Made by a program: the position numbers and the translations under genes
Assembly: GCA_900100095.1 (NCBI GenBank)
Contig: FMTN01000007.1
Coordinates: 124,001-188,000, forward strand
DNA: 64,000 nt
Reading direction: 5' to 3'
From: Lachnospiraceae bacterium C10
GTDB taxonomy: Bacteria; Bacillota; Clostridia; Lachnospirales; Lachnospiraceae
Notes under the pieces: generated by a model
Told to the model about the DNA's origin: nothing
Databases searched by the model: none
The model's input: only the letters and a program-made list of their open reading frames with translations
Shown here: positions 44,251 through 62,773 of the stretch, piece after piece
How the letters are laid out: the number at the start of each line of letters is the position of its first letter
Numbering within the stretch: the stretch's first letter is position 1

Positions 44251-45393
44251 ATGGCAGAAGAAAAACGTGATTATTATGAGGTGCTCGGCGTAGATAAAAA
44301 CGCCGATGACGGCGCCATTAAGAGGGCTTATCGTAAACTTGCGAAAAAGTACCATCCGGATTCCAATCCAGGAGACAAGGAGGCAGAAGCAAAGTTTAAG
44401 GAAGCATCCGAAGCCTACGCCGTTCTGTCTGATGCAGATAAGAGAAGACAGTATGACCAGTTTGGACACTCTGCATTCTCAGGTGGCGGCGGCGGAGCCG
44501 GTGGCTTTGACTTTTCCGGTATGGACTTTGGAGATATTTTCGGAGATTTCTTCGGAGATATTTTTGGAGGCGGAAGAAGAGGAGCATCCAACAATGGACC
44601 GCAGAAGGGAGCGAACCTTCGTGCGCAGGTGCGCATCAAGTTTGAAGAAGCAGCCTTCGGTTGTGAGAAAGAGCTTGAAATTGTCCTTAAGGATGAGTGT
44701 CAGACCTGTCACGGAACAGGTGCGAAGCCGGGGACAAGTAAGACAACCTGTACCCGTTGTAACGGTCAGGGACGTATTGTTACAACACAGCAGTCTTTGT
44801 TTGGTACCGTTCAAAATGTTACAACCTGTCCGGAGTGTAACGGAAGCGGCCAAATTATTAAAGAAAAGTGCGTAGATTGTCATGGAACAGGCTATGTTGC
44901 CAAGAAGAAGCGTATTTCCGTATCCATTCCGGCAGGAATTGATAACGGTCAGAGTGTTAGAATCCGTGAGAAGGGTGAGCCGGGACTGAATGGCGGCCCG
45001 AGAGGAGACCTTCTGGTGGAGGTTATTGTTGCCGGTTCTGACAAGTTCCAGAGAAGTGGCTACGATGTATATTCCGAGACAGAGATTTCCTTTGCACAGG
45101 CTGCTCTTGGCGGCGAGGCAGTGATCGATACGCTGGATGGTAAAGTTGTTTACGAGGTGAAGGCCGGAACACAGCCGAACACCAGAATTCGCCTGAAAGG
45201 AAAGGGAATTCCGTCTCTTCGTTCTTCCTCCATTCGCGGTGATCAGTATGTTACTCTTAAAGTCGTAGTTCCAAAGTCTATGAATTCAGAAGCAAAGGAA
45301 GCACTTCGTGCTTTTGATGCGGCATGTGGTCAGACTTTGTCAAAAGATGGAGGAAAAGGTTCCAAACGACGTGGACCGTTTCACAGATCATGA
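44251..45393 (+). CDS. dnaJ: Molecular chaperone DnaJ (Hsp40), 380 aa
   Basis: The J domain is complete ([20 protein letters not shown], with the HPD tripeptide in [10 protein letters not shown]). A Gly/Phe-rich linker follows ([20 protein letters not shown]). Four CxxCxGxG zinc repeats are visible ([32 protein letters not shown]), then the C-terminal beta domains. ATG 44251 with AAAGGA upstream is preferred to ATG 44230. The last codons overlap the sortase start in an ATGA junction. Confidence 0.97.
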   Translation: MAEEKRDYYEVLGVDKNADDGAIKRAYRKLAKKYHPDSNPGDKEAEAKFKEASEAYAVLSDADKRRQYDQFGHSAFSGGGGGAGGFDFSGMDFGDIFGDFFGDIFGGGRRGASNNGPQKGANLRAQVRIKFEEAAFGCEKELEIVLKDECQTCHGTGAKPGTSKTTCTRCNGQGRIVTTQQSLFGTVQNVTTCPECNGSGQIIKEKCVDCHGTGYVAKKKRISVSIPAGIDNGQSVRIREKGEPGLNGGPRGDLLVEVIVAGSDKFQRSGYDVYSETEISFAQAALGGEAVIDTLDGKVVYEVKAGTQPNTRIRLKGKGIPSLRSSSIRGDQYVTLKVVVPKSMNSEAKEALRAFDAACGQTLSKDGGKGSKRRGPFHRS

Positions 45394-46175
45394 TCGATAA
45401 GAAAAGAAACAACAGGAAGCCGGGGGTGATTCTCCGGCTTTCTTATATCATTGCAGGGATTTGTTTTCTTGTTGCAGTGTTTGGTTTGTATCGAATCTAT
45501 CGAGGATATCATAGAAGCTATAGAATCTATGAAGATGCAAAAAAAGAATACACCAAACCAAAGGAACAGGATAAAACATCTAAAAAAGAGCAGAAAAAAG
45601 ACCAAAAAGAAGAGGAACATTCCATAGATGTAGACTTAGAAGGGTTACAGAGGCAGTATCCAGATGTTGCAGCCTGGTTATATATTCCGGATGTGTTAAG
45701 TTATCCTGTTATGTATGGAAAGGATAATAAGACCTATCTTCATCGTTCCTACAACAAACAGGAAAACCCGGGTGGAAGTCTTTTTTTTGACCAGAATGAT
45801 AATCCGGATTTGTCCGATTGGCATATGATTATATATGGCCACAATATGAAAGACGGATCCATGTTCGGACGATTGAAGGAATATTTGAGAGACCGGGAAT
45901 TTCGTAAGGACCATCCCTGCTTCTATCTCTATGACGGAAGGCAGGAGAGGAAATATCGTATTGTTTCATGCCGTCAGGTGGATCATATGGATGATATTTA
46001 CACAATCTACGGAAAATCGGATACGGGATACCGGCAATTTGCAGAAAAGGTACTGGGGTTATCGGATGAACAAGCTCGTATGCCAAGTATCACCTTGTCG
46101 ACATGTTCGGTTACAAATAGACGCTTTGTTATAACAGGTGTGCTGGAAACAACGAGAAATGCGAACACGAAATAG
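45390..46175 (+). CDS. srtB: Class B sortase, 261 aa
   Basis: Sortases are membrane transpeptidases that cut a sorting motif and join surface proteins to the cell wall or to pilins. A membrane helix lies near the N-terminus ([20 protein letters not shown]), then a charged linker. The catalytic triad is seen as His151 in [14 protein letters not shown], Cys239 in [17 protein letters not shown] and Arg244/245. The order and the KDGSMFG and [11 protein letters not shown] phrases fit class B. It starts within the dnaJ stop (ATGA). The giant VPKTG protein encoded 150 bases downstream is the obvious substrate. Confidence 0.92.
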   Translation: MIDKKRNNRKPGVILRLSYIIAGICFLVAVFGLYRIYRGYHRSYRIYEDAKKEYTKPKEQDKTSKKEQKKDQKEEEHSIDVDLEGLQRQYPDVAAWLYIPDVLSYPVMYGKDNKTYLHRSYNKQENPGGSLFFDQNDNPDLSDWHMIIYGHNMKDGSMFGRLKEYLRDREFRKDHPCFYLYDGRQERKYRIVSCRQVDHMDDIYTIYGKSDTGYRQFAEKVLGLSDEQARMPSITLSTCSVTNRRFVITGVLETTRNANTK

Positions 46176-46182
46176 AAAATAA

Positions 46183-46211
46183 TAGACACGAGTGTAAAAA
46201 CCTGTTATACT
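46183..46211 (+). promoter_or_regulatory. Promoter of the giant adhesin gene
   Basis: TAGACA (46183-46188) and TATACT (46206-46211) are exactly 17 bases apart. The adhesin start codon is 116 bases after the -10 box, leaving a leader of about 110 bases. Confidence 0.75.
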
Positions 46212-46223
46212 GTCTAACGGAAT

Positions 46224-46247
46224 AAGTCGCAAAGTGGCGGCTTTTTT
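46224..46247 (+). terminator. Hairpin with T run in the adhesin leader (terminator or attenuator)
   Basis: AAGTCGC (46224-46230) pairs with GCGGCTT (46237-46243), including one G-T pair, and runs into six T. It would end transcripts from dnaJ-srtB, but it also lies just after the start point expected from the promoter at 46183-46211. A second hairpin (AGTTCAGA 46265-46272 with TCTGAACT 46286-46293) follows. Confidence 0.55.
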
Positions 46248-46326
46248 GAAAACGTTTCATTTCTAGTTCAGATGTTGTATCAATGTCTGAACTATTTTCA
46301 TGTTTTTATACTGGAGGTTATGTGAC

Positions 46327-56451
<10,125 letters not shown>

Positions 56452-56479
56452 GTTTCTATTCAAAATGGTTTTATAAGCG

Positions 56480-56517
56480 GAGGATGTGGATCTATTTGGG
56501 TTCACATCCTCTTTTTT
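56480..56517 (+). terminator. Rho-independent terminator of the giant adhesin gene
   Basis: GAGGATGTG (56480-56488) pairs with CACATCCTC (56503-56511) and is followed by six T. Confidence 0.92.
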
Positions 56518-56531
56518 GGCTTTTCTACGCC

Positions 56532-56560
56532 TTGACAGTTCACAGGAAGTTTAATAAAAT
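56532..56560 (+). promoter_or_regulatory. prmA promoter
   Basis: TTGACA (56532-56537) and TAAAAT (56555-56560) are separated by 17 bases. The start codon is 107 bases after the -10 box. The operon it drives may include prmA, the cysteine desulfurase and thiI. Confidence 0.8.
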
Positions 56561-56666
56561 TGATACTTGGATTTTTATGTGAATTTAGCCTATCCGTAGT
56601 ATCAGGGTTGATGATTGGGTCTGATTTCGGATGGATAAGAAAGCAAGTCGAAACCAGGAGGAAACC

Positions 56667-57611
56667 ATGCGTTGGACAAAGTTTACGATTGATACAACGG
56701 AGGAAGCAGAGGATCTTGTCAGCGGGGTCCTTTTCGATGAGGGAATAACGAATATTGAAATTGAAGATCTCCTTCCGGTCGAGGCCTTAGAGGGAGAAGA
56801 ATACGAAGAACTTCAGCCGGATCGGGGCGAGGATGACGGTAGCAGCCGAATCTCTTTCTATGTCGAAGAGGGAGAAGATTACGGTGCCTTATTGGAGAGA
56901 ATAAAGATATCGTTAGAGTCATTGCGTGCTTTTGTTGATCTGGGAACAGGTCACATCGAAATCTCTTCAACCGATGAGGCGGACTGGAGAAATAAATGGA
57001 AGGACTATTTCCATTCCTTCCAGGTTGGAGATATTTTCATCCATCCAAGCTGGGAAGAACTGGAGCCTGGACATGAGAAGGATGTGGTTCTGCAGATTGA
57101 CCCGGGCATTACCTTTGGAACAGGAAAGCACGAAACGACCCAGTTATGCATTAAGGCTCTTGGCAAGTACCTAAAGGGTGGTGAGAAGGTCCTTGATGTA
57201 GGGTGTGGAAGCGGTATCCTTTCCATGGTAGCTCTGAAAAAGGGTGCAAAAAGTGTTGTGGGAACTGATATTGATCCGGCCTGTGTTGACGCGGTAAAAG
57301 AAAATTTATCCCGCAATGCTTTGCCACTGGATGCAATGACCTGTTATATCGGAGACCTTACCACGGATAAGACCATCCAGCAGAACGTTGGAGGGGATTA
57401 CGATGTGGTTGTAGCGAATATACTTGCGGATATTATCATTGGAATGATCGATGCAATCGCTTCTGCCATGAAGCCGGGAACGGTATTTATTTCTTCCGGA
57501 ATCATTGATTTTAAGCAAACTGAGGTGGAAGAAGCCTTTCGAAAAGCGGGTCTTACTGTGATAGAGACCGGTGAGCAGGGCGAATGGCGTTCAGTAATCG
57601 GACGCAAATAA
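56667..57611 (+). CDS. prmA: Ribosomal protein L11 methyltransferase, 314 aa
   Basis: PrmA trimethylates L11. The SAM-binding motif is KVLDVGCGSGILSMVALKKG, with VVGTDIDPACVDAVKENLSR and DVVVANILADIIIGM (the NPPF-like NILA motif of PrmA). Upstream lies the family's DPGITFGTGKHETTQLCI. The N-terminal 90 residues are the ribosome-recognition domain. ATG 56667 is chosen because AGGAGG lies five bases upstream; a reading from 56631 lacks one. The cysteine desulfurase gene follows 21 bases later. Confidence 0.95.
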   Translation: MRWTKFTIDTTEEAEDLVSGVLFDEGITNIEIEDLLPVEALEGEEYEELQPDRGEDDGSSRISFYVEEGEDYGALLERIKISLESLRAFVDLGTGHIEISSTDEADWRNKWKDYFHSFQVGDIFIHPSWEELEPGHEKDVVLQIDPGITFGTGKHETTQLCIKALGKYLKGGEKVLDVGCGSGILSMVALKKGAKSVVGTDIDPACVDAVKENLSRNALPLDAMTCYIGDLTTDKTIQQNVGGDYDVVVANILADIIIGMIDAIASAMKPGTVFISSGIIDFKQTEVEEAFRKAGLTVIETGEQGEWRSVIGRK

Positions 57612-57632
57612 GAATTTGAGGTGAACTGATTC

Positions 57633-58787
57633 ATGGAATGTTATCTTGACAATTCAGCGACCACACGTTGCAGTGAAGCGGCGGCAAAGATGGTTGCAAA
57701 GGTTCTGACAGAGGACTATGGGAATCCATCCTCTCTTCACAATAAGGGAATGGAAGCAGAACAATATATCAAGGAAAGCCGGGAAATTATTGCAAAAAGC
57801 CTTAAGGTGGATCCGAAGGAAATCGTTTTTACATCCGGCGGTTCGGAAAGCAACAACCTTGCAATATTCGGTGCTTGTCATGCAAATAAGCGTATCGGAA
57901 AACATGTGATCACAACATCCATTGAACATCCGTCGGTTGCTCAGCCGATGAAGGCATTGGAGGAGATGGGCTATGAGGTGACATATCTTCCAGTTGACCA
58001 TAACGGTGTATGTGATCTTCAGATGCTTGCAGACGCAATCCGTGAAGATACGGTTCTTGTTTCCATGATGCATGTTAATAATGAAATCGGAACCATTGAA
58101 CCAATCGAGGATGCGGCTAGAATTATTCATGAACGTAATGAGAATACGCTGTTCCATGTGGATGCAATTCAGTCCTATGGCAAAGTGGATCTGTATCCGA
58201 AAAAGAGCGGAATCGATCTGGTTTCGGTCAGCGGCCACAAGCTGCATGGGCCAAAGGGTTCCGGATTTTTATATGTTAAAGACAAGGTGAAACTGGCTCC
58301 TGTTATTTACGGCGGCGGTCAGGAATGGGGAAGAAGGAGCGGTACAGAGAATGTACCGGCCATTGCAGGTCTTGGCGTTGCTGTTTCGGAGATGTTTCAT
58401 CAGAGAGAAGAGCATATCAAAAAGCTGCGCAGCTTAAAGGATTCCTTTATCAAACAGCTTGAGACAGTGGAAGGTATCAGCTTTAACGGACCACTGGATG
58501 AATCCTCCGCTCCGCAGATCCTTTCCGTGTCGGTAGAAGGGGTTAGAGCAGAGGTTATGCTGCATGCTTTAGAAGATAAGGGCGTGTATTGCTCCGCAGG
58601 ATCTGCCTGCTCCTCTAATCGTCCGTCCATCAGCAGAACTTTAACGGCAATCGGTCTTAAAAAGGAACTTTTGGACGCAACGGTTCGTTTTTCTTTTAGC
58701 ATTTATACAACACAAGATGAGGTGGATCAGGCGGCAAAAGCGGTAGAACAGCTGGCGGTTGCCCTCAGAAAATACAGGAGATATTAA
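57633..58787 (+). CDS. Cysteine desulfurase (NifS/IscS type), 384 aa
   Basis: This PLP enzyme removes sulfur from cysteine and passes it on as persulfide. Motifs: YLDNSATTRCSEAAAKMV, YGNPSSLHNKG, FTSGGSESNNLAIFGA, MHVNNEIGTIEPIEDAARI, the PLP lysine in VSVSGHKLHGPKGSGFLYV, and the active cysteine in CSAGSACSSNRPSISRTL. The loop around that cysteine is of the longer NifS/IscS kind. thiI follows after 3 bases, so its main client is probably tRNA 4-thiouridine synthesis, as for the NifZ-ThiI pair of Bacillus. Confidence 0.94.
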   Translation: MECYLDNSATTRCSEAAAKMVAKVLTEDYGNPSSLHNKGMEAEQYIKESREIIAKSLKVDPKEIVFTSGGSESNNLAIFGACHANKRIGKHVITTSIEHPSVAQPMKALEEMGYEVTYLPVDHNGVCDLQMLADAIREDTVLVSMMHVNNEIGTIEPIEDAARIIHERNENTLFHVDAIQSYGKVDLYPKKSGIDLVSVSGHKLHGPKGSGFLYVKDKVKLAPVIYGGGQEWGRRSGTENVPAIAGLGVAVSEMFHQREEHIKKLRSLKDSFIKQLETVEGISFNGPLDESSAPQILSVSVEGVRAEVMLHALEDKGVYCSAGSACSSNRPSISRTLTAIGLKKELLDATVRFSFSIYTTQDEVDQAAKAVEQLAVALRKYRRY

Positions 58788-58790
58788 CAG

Positions 58791-59966
58791 ATGGAAAAAG
58801 CTTTTTTAGTTAAATATGGCGAAATCGGTGTTAAGGGTAAAAACCGTCATATTTTTGAAGAGGCGCTGGTTCGTCAGATTGAACATGCGCTGAAAAATGT
58901 GGATGGAACCTTTAAAGTCACAAGGCCCCAGGGACGTATCTTTGTTGAAGGCGATGGCTTTGATGAGGATGAAGTAATTACGGCTCTTCAGAAAGTGTTT
59001 GGAATTGTATGGATCTGTCCATGTTATATGACAGAGGACAATGGTTTTGAGGCACTGGCAGAAGAAGTGTGCGCCGCTATGGCCCAAAAACTTGGAGACA
59101 CACCGTTTACCTTCAAGTGTGAAAGCCGCCGTGCCAGAAAGAATTATCCGCTGGATTCCATGGAATTATCCAGAGAGATGGGTGCTAAAATTGTCGATGC
59201 ATTCCCGAATGCAAAGGTTGATGTTCACCATCCGCAGTGCCTGGTTGAAATTGAGATTCGTGAGAAGATTAATTTCCACTGGGAGGCATACAAGGGACAG
59301 GGCGGAATGCCGGTTGGAACAAGCGGCCGTGCCATGCTTTTATTATCCGGTGGAATTGACTCCCCAGTTGCCGGTTATATGATAGCCAAGCGTGGTGTCA
59401 CACTGGATGCGACCTATTTTCATGCACCTCCATACACATCCGAGCGTGCGAAGCAGAAGGTTGTGGATCTTGCAAAGCAGGTGGCAAAATATTCCGGTCC
59501 GATCCGTTTGCATGTGGTTAATTTCACAGATGTTCAGCTTGCAATTTATGAAAAGTGTCCGCATGATGAATTGACCATTATTATGCGCCGCTATATGATG
59601 AAGATTGCAGAGCATTTTGCAAAGGAGAACGGGGACCTTGGTCTGATTACAGGAGAGAGTATCGGACAGGTGGCTTCCCAGACCATGGAATCTTTGTATG
59701 TGACAAATTCTGTTTGTGAGATGCCGGTTTTCCGTCCGCTGATTGGATTTGACAAGCAGGAGATTATTCAGATTTCAGAGAAGATCGGAACATATGAGAC
59801 AAGTATTCTTCCGTATGAGGATTGCTGTACGATCTTCGTAGCCAAGCATCCGGTTACAAAGCCGCGTCTTGGCCCGATCAAGCGAAGCGAGAGAAAGCTT
59901 GAGGATGTCATTGATGACCTTATGAAGGCTGCGATTGAAAGTACGGAAACGATTCTTTGCAAATAA
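58791..59966 (+). CDS. thiI: tRNA 4-thiouridine synthase ThiI, 391 aa
   Basis: ThiI adenylates uridine 8 of tRNA and inserts sulfur. The N-terminal ferredoxin-like region (AFLVKYGEIGVKGKNRHIFE) and THUMP domain are followed by the PP-loop MLLLSGGIDSPVAGYMIAKR and PYEDCCTIFVAKHPVTKP near the end. The protein stops at about 390 residues, so it lacks the C-terminal rhodanese domain of the Escherichia coli enzyme, as in most Firmicutes. Sulfur therefore comes directly from the desulfurase encoded just upstream. Confidence 0.95.
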   Translation: MEKAFLVKYGEIGVKGKNRHIFEEALVRQIEHALKNVDGTFKVTRPQGRIFVEGDGFDEDEVITALQKVFGIVWICPCYMTEDNGFEALAEEVCAAMAQKLGDTPFTFKCESRRARKNYPLDSMELSREMGAKIVDAFPNAKVDVHHPQCLVEIEIREKINFHWEAYKGQGGMPVGTSGRAMLLLSGGIDSPVAGYMIAKRGVTLDATYFHAPPYTSERAKQKVVDLAKQVAKYSGPIRLHVVNFTDVQLAIYEKCPHDELTIIMRRYMMKIAEHFAKENGDLGLITGESIGQVASQTMESLYVTNSVCEMPVFRPLIGFDKQEIIQISEKIGTYETSILPYEDCCTIFVAKHPVTKPRLGPIKRSERKLEDVIDDLMKAAIESTETILCK

Positions 59967-59977
59967 AGCAGGAAAAA

Positions 59978-60000
59978 GGCGTGTCCGCATGGGACACGCC
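59978..60000. terminator. Hairpin between converging thiI and HPr-like genes
   Basis: GGCGTGTCC (59978-59986) pairs with GGACACGCC (59992-60000). The A run at 59973-59977 supplies the T tract for the minus strand, so it is a true terminator for the HPr-like gene and a weaker one for thiI. Confidence 0.8.
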
Positions 60001-60028
60001 TCAATCTTGCCTTGATTACATTCTGTTA

Positions 60029-60259
60029 TCAGTCGATGATGTATGGCTTAAGAGCCTCGATGATGTCAGAATCATTCTCTGCATGAATTGTTAAATCAAT
60101 TGGAGAAGATAAGTCTAAGGAAAAGATTCCCATAATGGACTTTGCATCGATAACGTACCGTCCGGAAATCAGATCAAAGTCGGTATCAAACTGGCTGATT
60201 GTGTTGACAAAAGATTTAACTTTGTCGATGGAATTTAAAGATATTTTAACTGTCTTCAT
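60029..60259 (-). CDS. HPr-like protein lacking the active-site histidine, 76 aa
   Basis: The fold and length match HPr/Crh. The regulatory serine region is well kept as DAKSIMGIFSLDL, where Ser41 corresponds to HPr Ser46. The usual GLHARPA loop is missing: the equivalent part reads SIDKVKSFVNT, with no histidine. It therefore cannot carry PEP-derived phosphate as a PTS carrier. As with Crh of Bacillus, a role only in HPr-kinase-dependent regulation is possible, or a moonlighting function. GGAGGG precedes the ATG. It has its own promoter and terminator and is divergent from mtaB. Confidence 0.85.
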   Translation of the reverse strand: MKTVKISLNSIDKVKSFVNTISQFDTDFDLISGRYVIDAKSIMGIFSLDLSSPIDLTIHAENDSDIIEALKPYIID

Positions 60260-60319
60260 GTGTTTTCCCTCCTAGTGTAGACTGTAGATGTTGTCGACTA
60301 AGACAATCATCTCTCAACC

Positions 60320-60348
60320 ATGGTAATTCATCAGAGCAGAATTGTCAA
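60320..60348 (-). promoter_or_regulatory. Promoter of the HPr-like gene
   Basis: On the minus strand TTGACA (complement of 60343-60348) and TACCAT (complement of 60320-60325) lie 17 bases apart, about 60 bases before the start codon. Confidence 0.6.
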
Positions 60349-60373
60349 TTTTTAGTTAAAGGAGATATGTCTA

Positions 60374-61687
60374 ATGAAAACAGCCGCATTACATAATCTG
60401 GGCTGTAAAACCAATGCCTATGAAACGGAAAGTATGGCAGAGATGCTGAAGGCTGATGGTTATACGATTGTACCGTTTTCGGATCGGGCAGATGTCTATG
60501 TGATTAACACCTGTTCGGTTACTGCTGTTGCAGATCAAAAATCACGTCAGATGATTAGTCGCGCCAGAAGAATGAATCGGGACGCTGTGGTAATTGCAGC
60601 CGGCTGTTATGTTCAGACAGGCAAAGAAAAACTGTTGGAAGATAAGATTGCCGACATCATCATCGGAAACAATAAGAAAAACGATCTGATTAAGCAGCTT
60701 CATAATTTTATTGAGAATCGCAGTATGATTGCAGATGTGGAGGATGTTAACGCAGGGCAGATGGAATTTGAAGATCTTACCATGCATATGAGCGACGATC
60801 ACAGCCGGGCGTTTCTTAAGATTCAGGACGGATGTAACCAGTTCTGCAGTTATTGTATTATTCCGTATGCCAGAGGCAGGGTAAGATGCAGAGATAAACA
60901 AAGCATTCTCGACGAGGTCTCCCGCCTGGCTCGGGATGGATATCAGGAAATAGTACTGACAGGAATTCATATTACAAGCTATCAGACAAAGGAAGGGAAT
61001 CTGGTGGATCTGGTGGAGGATATGGCTAAAATTCCGGGAATCACAAGAATCCGTCTGGGATCTTTAGAGCCTTCCGCTGTAACAGAGGAGTTTGCAAAAC
61101 GCCTGTCAAAGGTGGATGCACTTTGTCCTCATTTTCACATGTCCTTGCAGAGTGGAAGTGATACAGTCCTTCAGAGAATGAACCGTCATTACACAACAGA
61201 GGAATTCAAGAAGAGTTGTGAGCTTTTAAAAGAATATTTCAGTGACCCGGCTCTTACAACCGATATTATTTGCGGTTTTCCGGGAGAAACGGAAGAAGAG
61301 TTTTTGCAGACTCTTGATTTCGTGGAAGCCGTTGGTTTTTACGAAATTCATGTATTCCCGTATTCCGTACGTCAGGGAACGAGAGCTGAGCGTATGCCGG
61401 ATCAGATTACCAAAAAAGTGAAGCAGGAGCGCTGTCAGAAGCTTCGTACCAGGGCACAGGAACTGAAGCAGGAATATTTGACCCGTCATGCCGGCGATGT
61501 AAGAGAAATTCTTTTGGAGGATCAGCAGATGGTAGAAGACCAGCTTTGCTGGATGGGATATACGAAAGAGTATATTCGCTGCTATGTTCCGGTGAGTGAA
61601 GTGGAAAATCATTATAGCGGGGATGCTGTGACCGGATACCTTGGACAGGAAAACGAGGATGGAATCTATCGTCTTCAGCTTATTTGA
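60374..61687 (+). CDS. mtaB: tRNA t6A37 methylthiotransferase MtaB, 437 aa
   Basis: MtaB adds a methylthio group to t6A at position 37 of tRNA. The N-terminal UPF0004 domain has cysteines in HNLGCKTNAYET, INTCSVTA and AGCYVQTG for one iron-sulfur cluster. The radical SAM cluster is CNQFCSYCIIPYARGRVRC, followed by IVLTGIHITSYQTKEGNLVD, LGSLEPSAV and HFHMSLQSGSDTVLQRMNR. A C-terminal TRAM-like region closes the protein. The phrase CKTNAYETE (rather than CQMN) is characteristic of MtaB and not MiaB or RimO. AAAGGAGATATG precedes the start. Confidence 0.93.
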   Translation: MKTAALHNLGCKTNAYETESMAEMLKADGYTIVPFSDRADVYVINTCSVTAVADQKSRQMISRARRMNRDAVVIAAGCYVQTGKEKLLEDKIADIIIGNNKKNDLIKQLHNFIENRSMIADVEDVNAGQMEFEDLTMHMSDDHSRAFLKIQDGCNQFCSYCIIPYARGRVRCRDKQSILDEVSRLARDGYQEIVLTGIHITSYQTKEGNLVDLVEDMAKIPGITRIRLGSLEPSAVTEEFAKRLSKVDALCPHFHMSLQSGSDTVLQRMNRHYTTEEFKKSCELLKEYFSDPALTTDIICGFPGETEEEFLQTLDFVEAVGFYEIHVFPYSVRQGTRAERMPDQITKKVKQERCQKLRTRAQELKQEYLTRHAGDVREILLEDQQMVEDQLCWMGYTKEYIRCYVPVSEVENHYSGDAVTGYLGQENEDGIYRLQLI

Positions 61688-61712
61688 CTTTTAAGTTTCG
61701 GTAAGATATCAT
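61684..61712 (+). promoter_or_regulatory. Promoter of ireB-ruvX-DUF1292
   Basis: TTGACT (61684-61689) overlaps the mtaB stop codon; TATCAT (61707-61712) lies 17 bases later. The ireB start is 52 bases downstream. Confidence 0.65.
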
Positions 61713-61764
61713 AGTAAATAATATTAATTTTACAGTCAGTTTTACTGTAAGGAGCGTGACGGAC

Positions 61765-62031
61765 ATGACGGATTTAGGACAGACACAATATTTTAAAGTT
61801 GAGAAGGATAATGCGATCGGAGTGAAAGAGATTCTTTCTCAGGTATATGAGGCATTAAGTGAGAAAGGTTATAATCCGGTGAATCAAATCGTAGGTTATA
61901 TTATGTCCGGTGATCCAACCTTTATCACGAGCCATAAGAATGCCAGAAGCCTTATTATGAGGGTGGAGCGTGATGAATTAGTAGAAGAGCTTTTGAAGGA
62001 ATACATTTCCAGAAAAGCCTGGGAGCATTAA
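61765..62031 (+). CDS. ireB: IreB family regulatory phosphoprotein, 88 aa
   Basis: The sequence ALSEKGYNPVNQIVGYIMSG, then DPTFITSHKNARSLIMRVER identifies the IreB/UPF0297 family, small proteins phosphorylated by the PASTA kinase IreK in Enterococcus and linked to envelope stress and antibiotic tolerance. N-terminal threonines (MTDLGQTQYF) are the likely phosphorylation zone. ATG 61765 is preferred; GTG 61756 lies too close to AAGGAG. The stop overlaps the ruvX start by one base, in the conserved ireB-ruvX-DUF1292 order. Confidence 0.94.
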   Translation: MTDLGQTQYFKVEKDNAIGVKEILSQVYEALSEKGYNPVNQIVGYIMSGDPTFITSHKNARSLIMRVERDELVEELLKEYISRKAWEH

Positions 62032-62483
62032 TGACAGAGAATAATAGAATTTTAGGACTGGATTACGGGTCTAAGACCGTGGGTGTCGCGATCTCAGACC
62101 CTCTTCTTTTGACTGCACAGGGACTTGAGATTATTCGACGGGAGAAGCCGACAAAGCTTCGTCGGACGATTGCAAGAATCGGGCAGATTATCGACGAATA
62201 CCATGTGAATAGGATTGTTGTAGGACTTCCTAAGAATATGGACGGGACAGAGGGCGAACGCTGTGAACTTTCCCGTGCCTTCGCTAAAATGCTGGAGGAG
62301 AAGTTCGATCTTGATGTTGAGATGTATGATGAGCGACTGACTACGGTGGCGGCAGACAACGCCATGAAGGAAGTTGGAATTGACCATCATACAGAACGTA
62401 AGAAATACGTAGATGAAATTGCAGCGATGTTGATTTTACAAGGTTATATGGATCGTCGATCCAATGAGGTGAATAATGGATAA
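62031..62483 (+). CDS. ruvX: Holliday junction resolvase-like nuclease YqgF/RuvX, 150 aa
   Basis: The RNase H-like fold shows ILGLDYGSKTVGVAISDPLL with the first catalytic Asp, IVVGLPKNMDGTEGERC, DVEMYDERLTTVAADNAM with the second acidic pair, and a late DEIAAMLILQGYMDRR with the last Asp/Glu. YqgF-type proteins act in 16S rRNA processing and possibly recombination. The ATG shares one base with the ireB stop codon and the end overlaps the DUF1292 gene by 8 bases. Confidence 0.94.
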   Translation: MTENNRILGLDYGSKTVGVAISDPLLLTAQGLEIIRREKPTKLRRTIARIGQIIDEYHVNRIVVGLPKNMDGTEGERCELSRAFAKMLEEKFDLDVEMYDERLTTVAADNAMKEVGIDHHTERKKYVDEIAAMLILQGYMDRRSNEVNNG

Positions 62484-62754
62484 GAATACCATTGTTTTTT
62501 ATGATGAAGAATCCGGGGAAGACTTGGATTTTTATATACTAGAGGAGACCGTGCTCAATGAAAAGAACTACTTGTGCGTAACGGATGCTGATCCGGACGA
62601 CGAGGAGGCTCTTGTTTATGTATTGGAAAAGACTGGTGAAACGGACGAAGAGGCCACTTATACGGTAGTGGACGACGAAGAGACTCTTAAGGCGGTTTTG
62701 GCAGTTTTTTCAGAACTTATGGGAGACACGGACTTTACTCTGGAAAATGAATAA
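62476..62754 (+). CDS. DUF1292 family protein, 92 aa
   Basis: This is a very acidic small protein (NTIVFYDEESGEDLDFYILE, then VTDADPDDEEALVYVLEKTG, ending in FTLENE). It matches the DUF1292/YrzB group normally encoded after ireB and ruvX. Function is not known. GAGGTGA just before the ATG lies inside ruvX. The ribonuclease J gene starts 19 bases later. Confidence 0.88.
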   Translation: MDKNTIVFYDEESGEDLDFYILEETVLNEKNYLCVTDADPDDEEALVYVLEKTGETDEEATYTVVDDEETLKAVLAVFSELMGDTDFTLENE

Positions 62755-62773
62755 TTTTTTAGGAGGTTAAAGT

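Noticed and set aside
46246-46262. CcpA-like cre site TGAAAACGTTTCA before the adhesin gene
   Set aside because: One base short of the 14-base symmetric cre consensus; too weak to call although the position would suit it.
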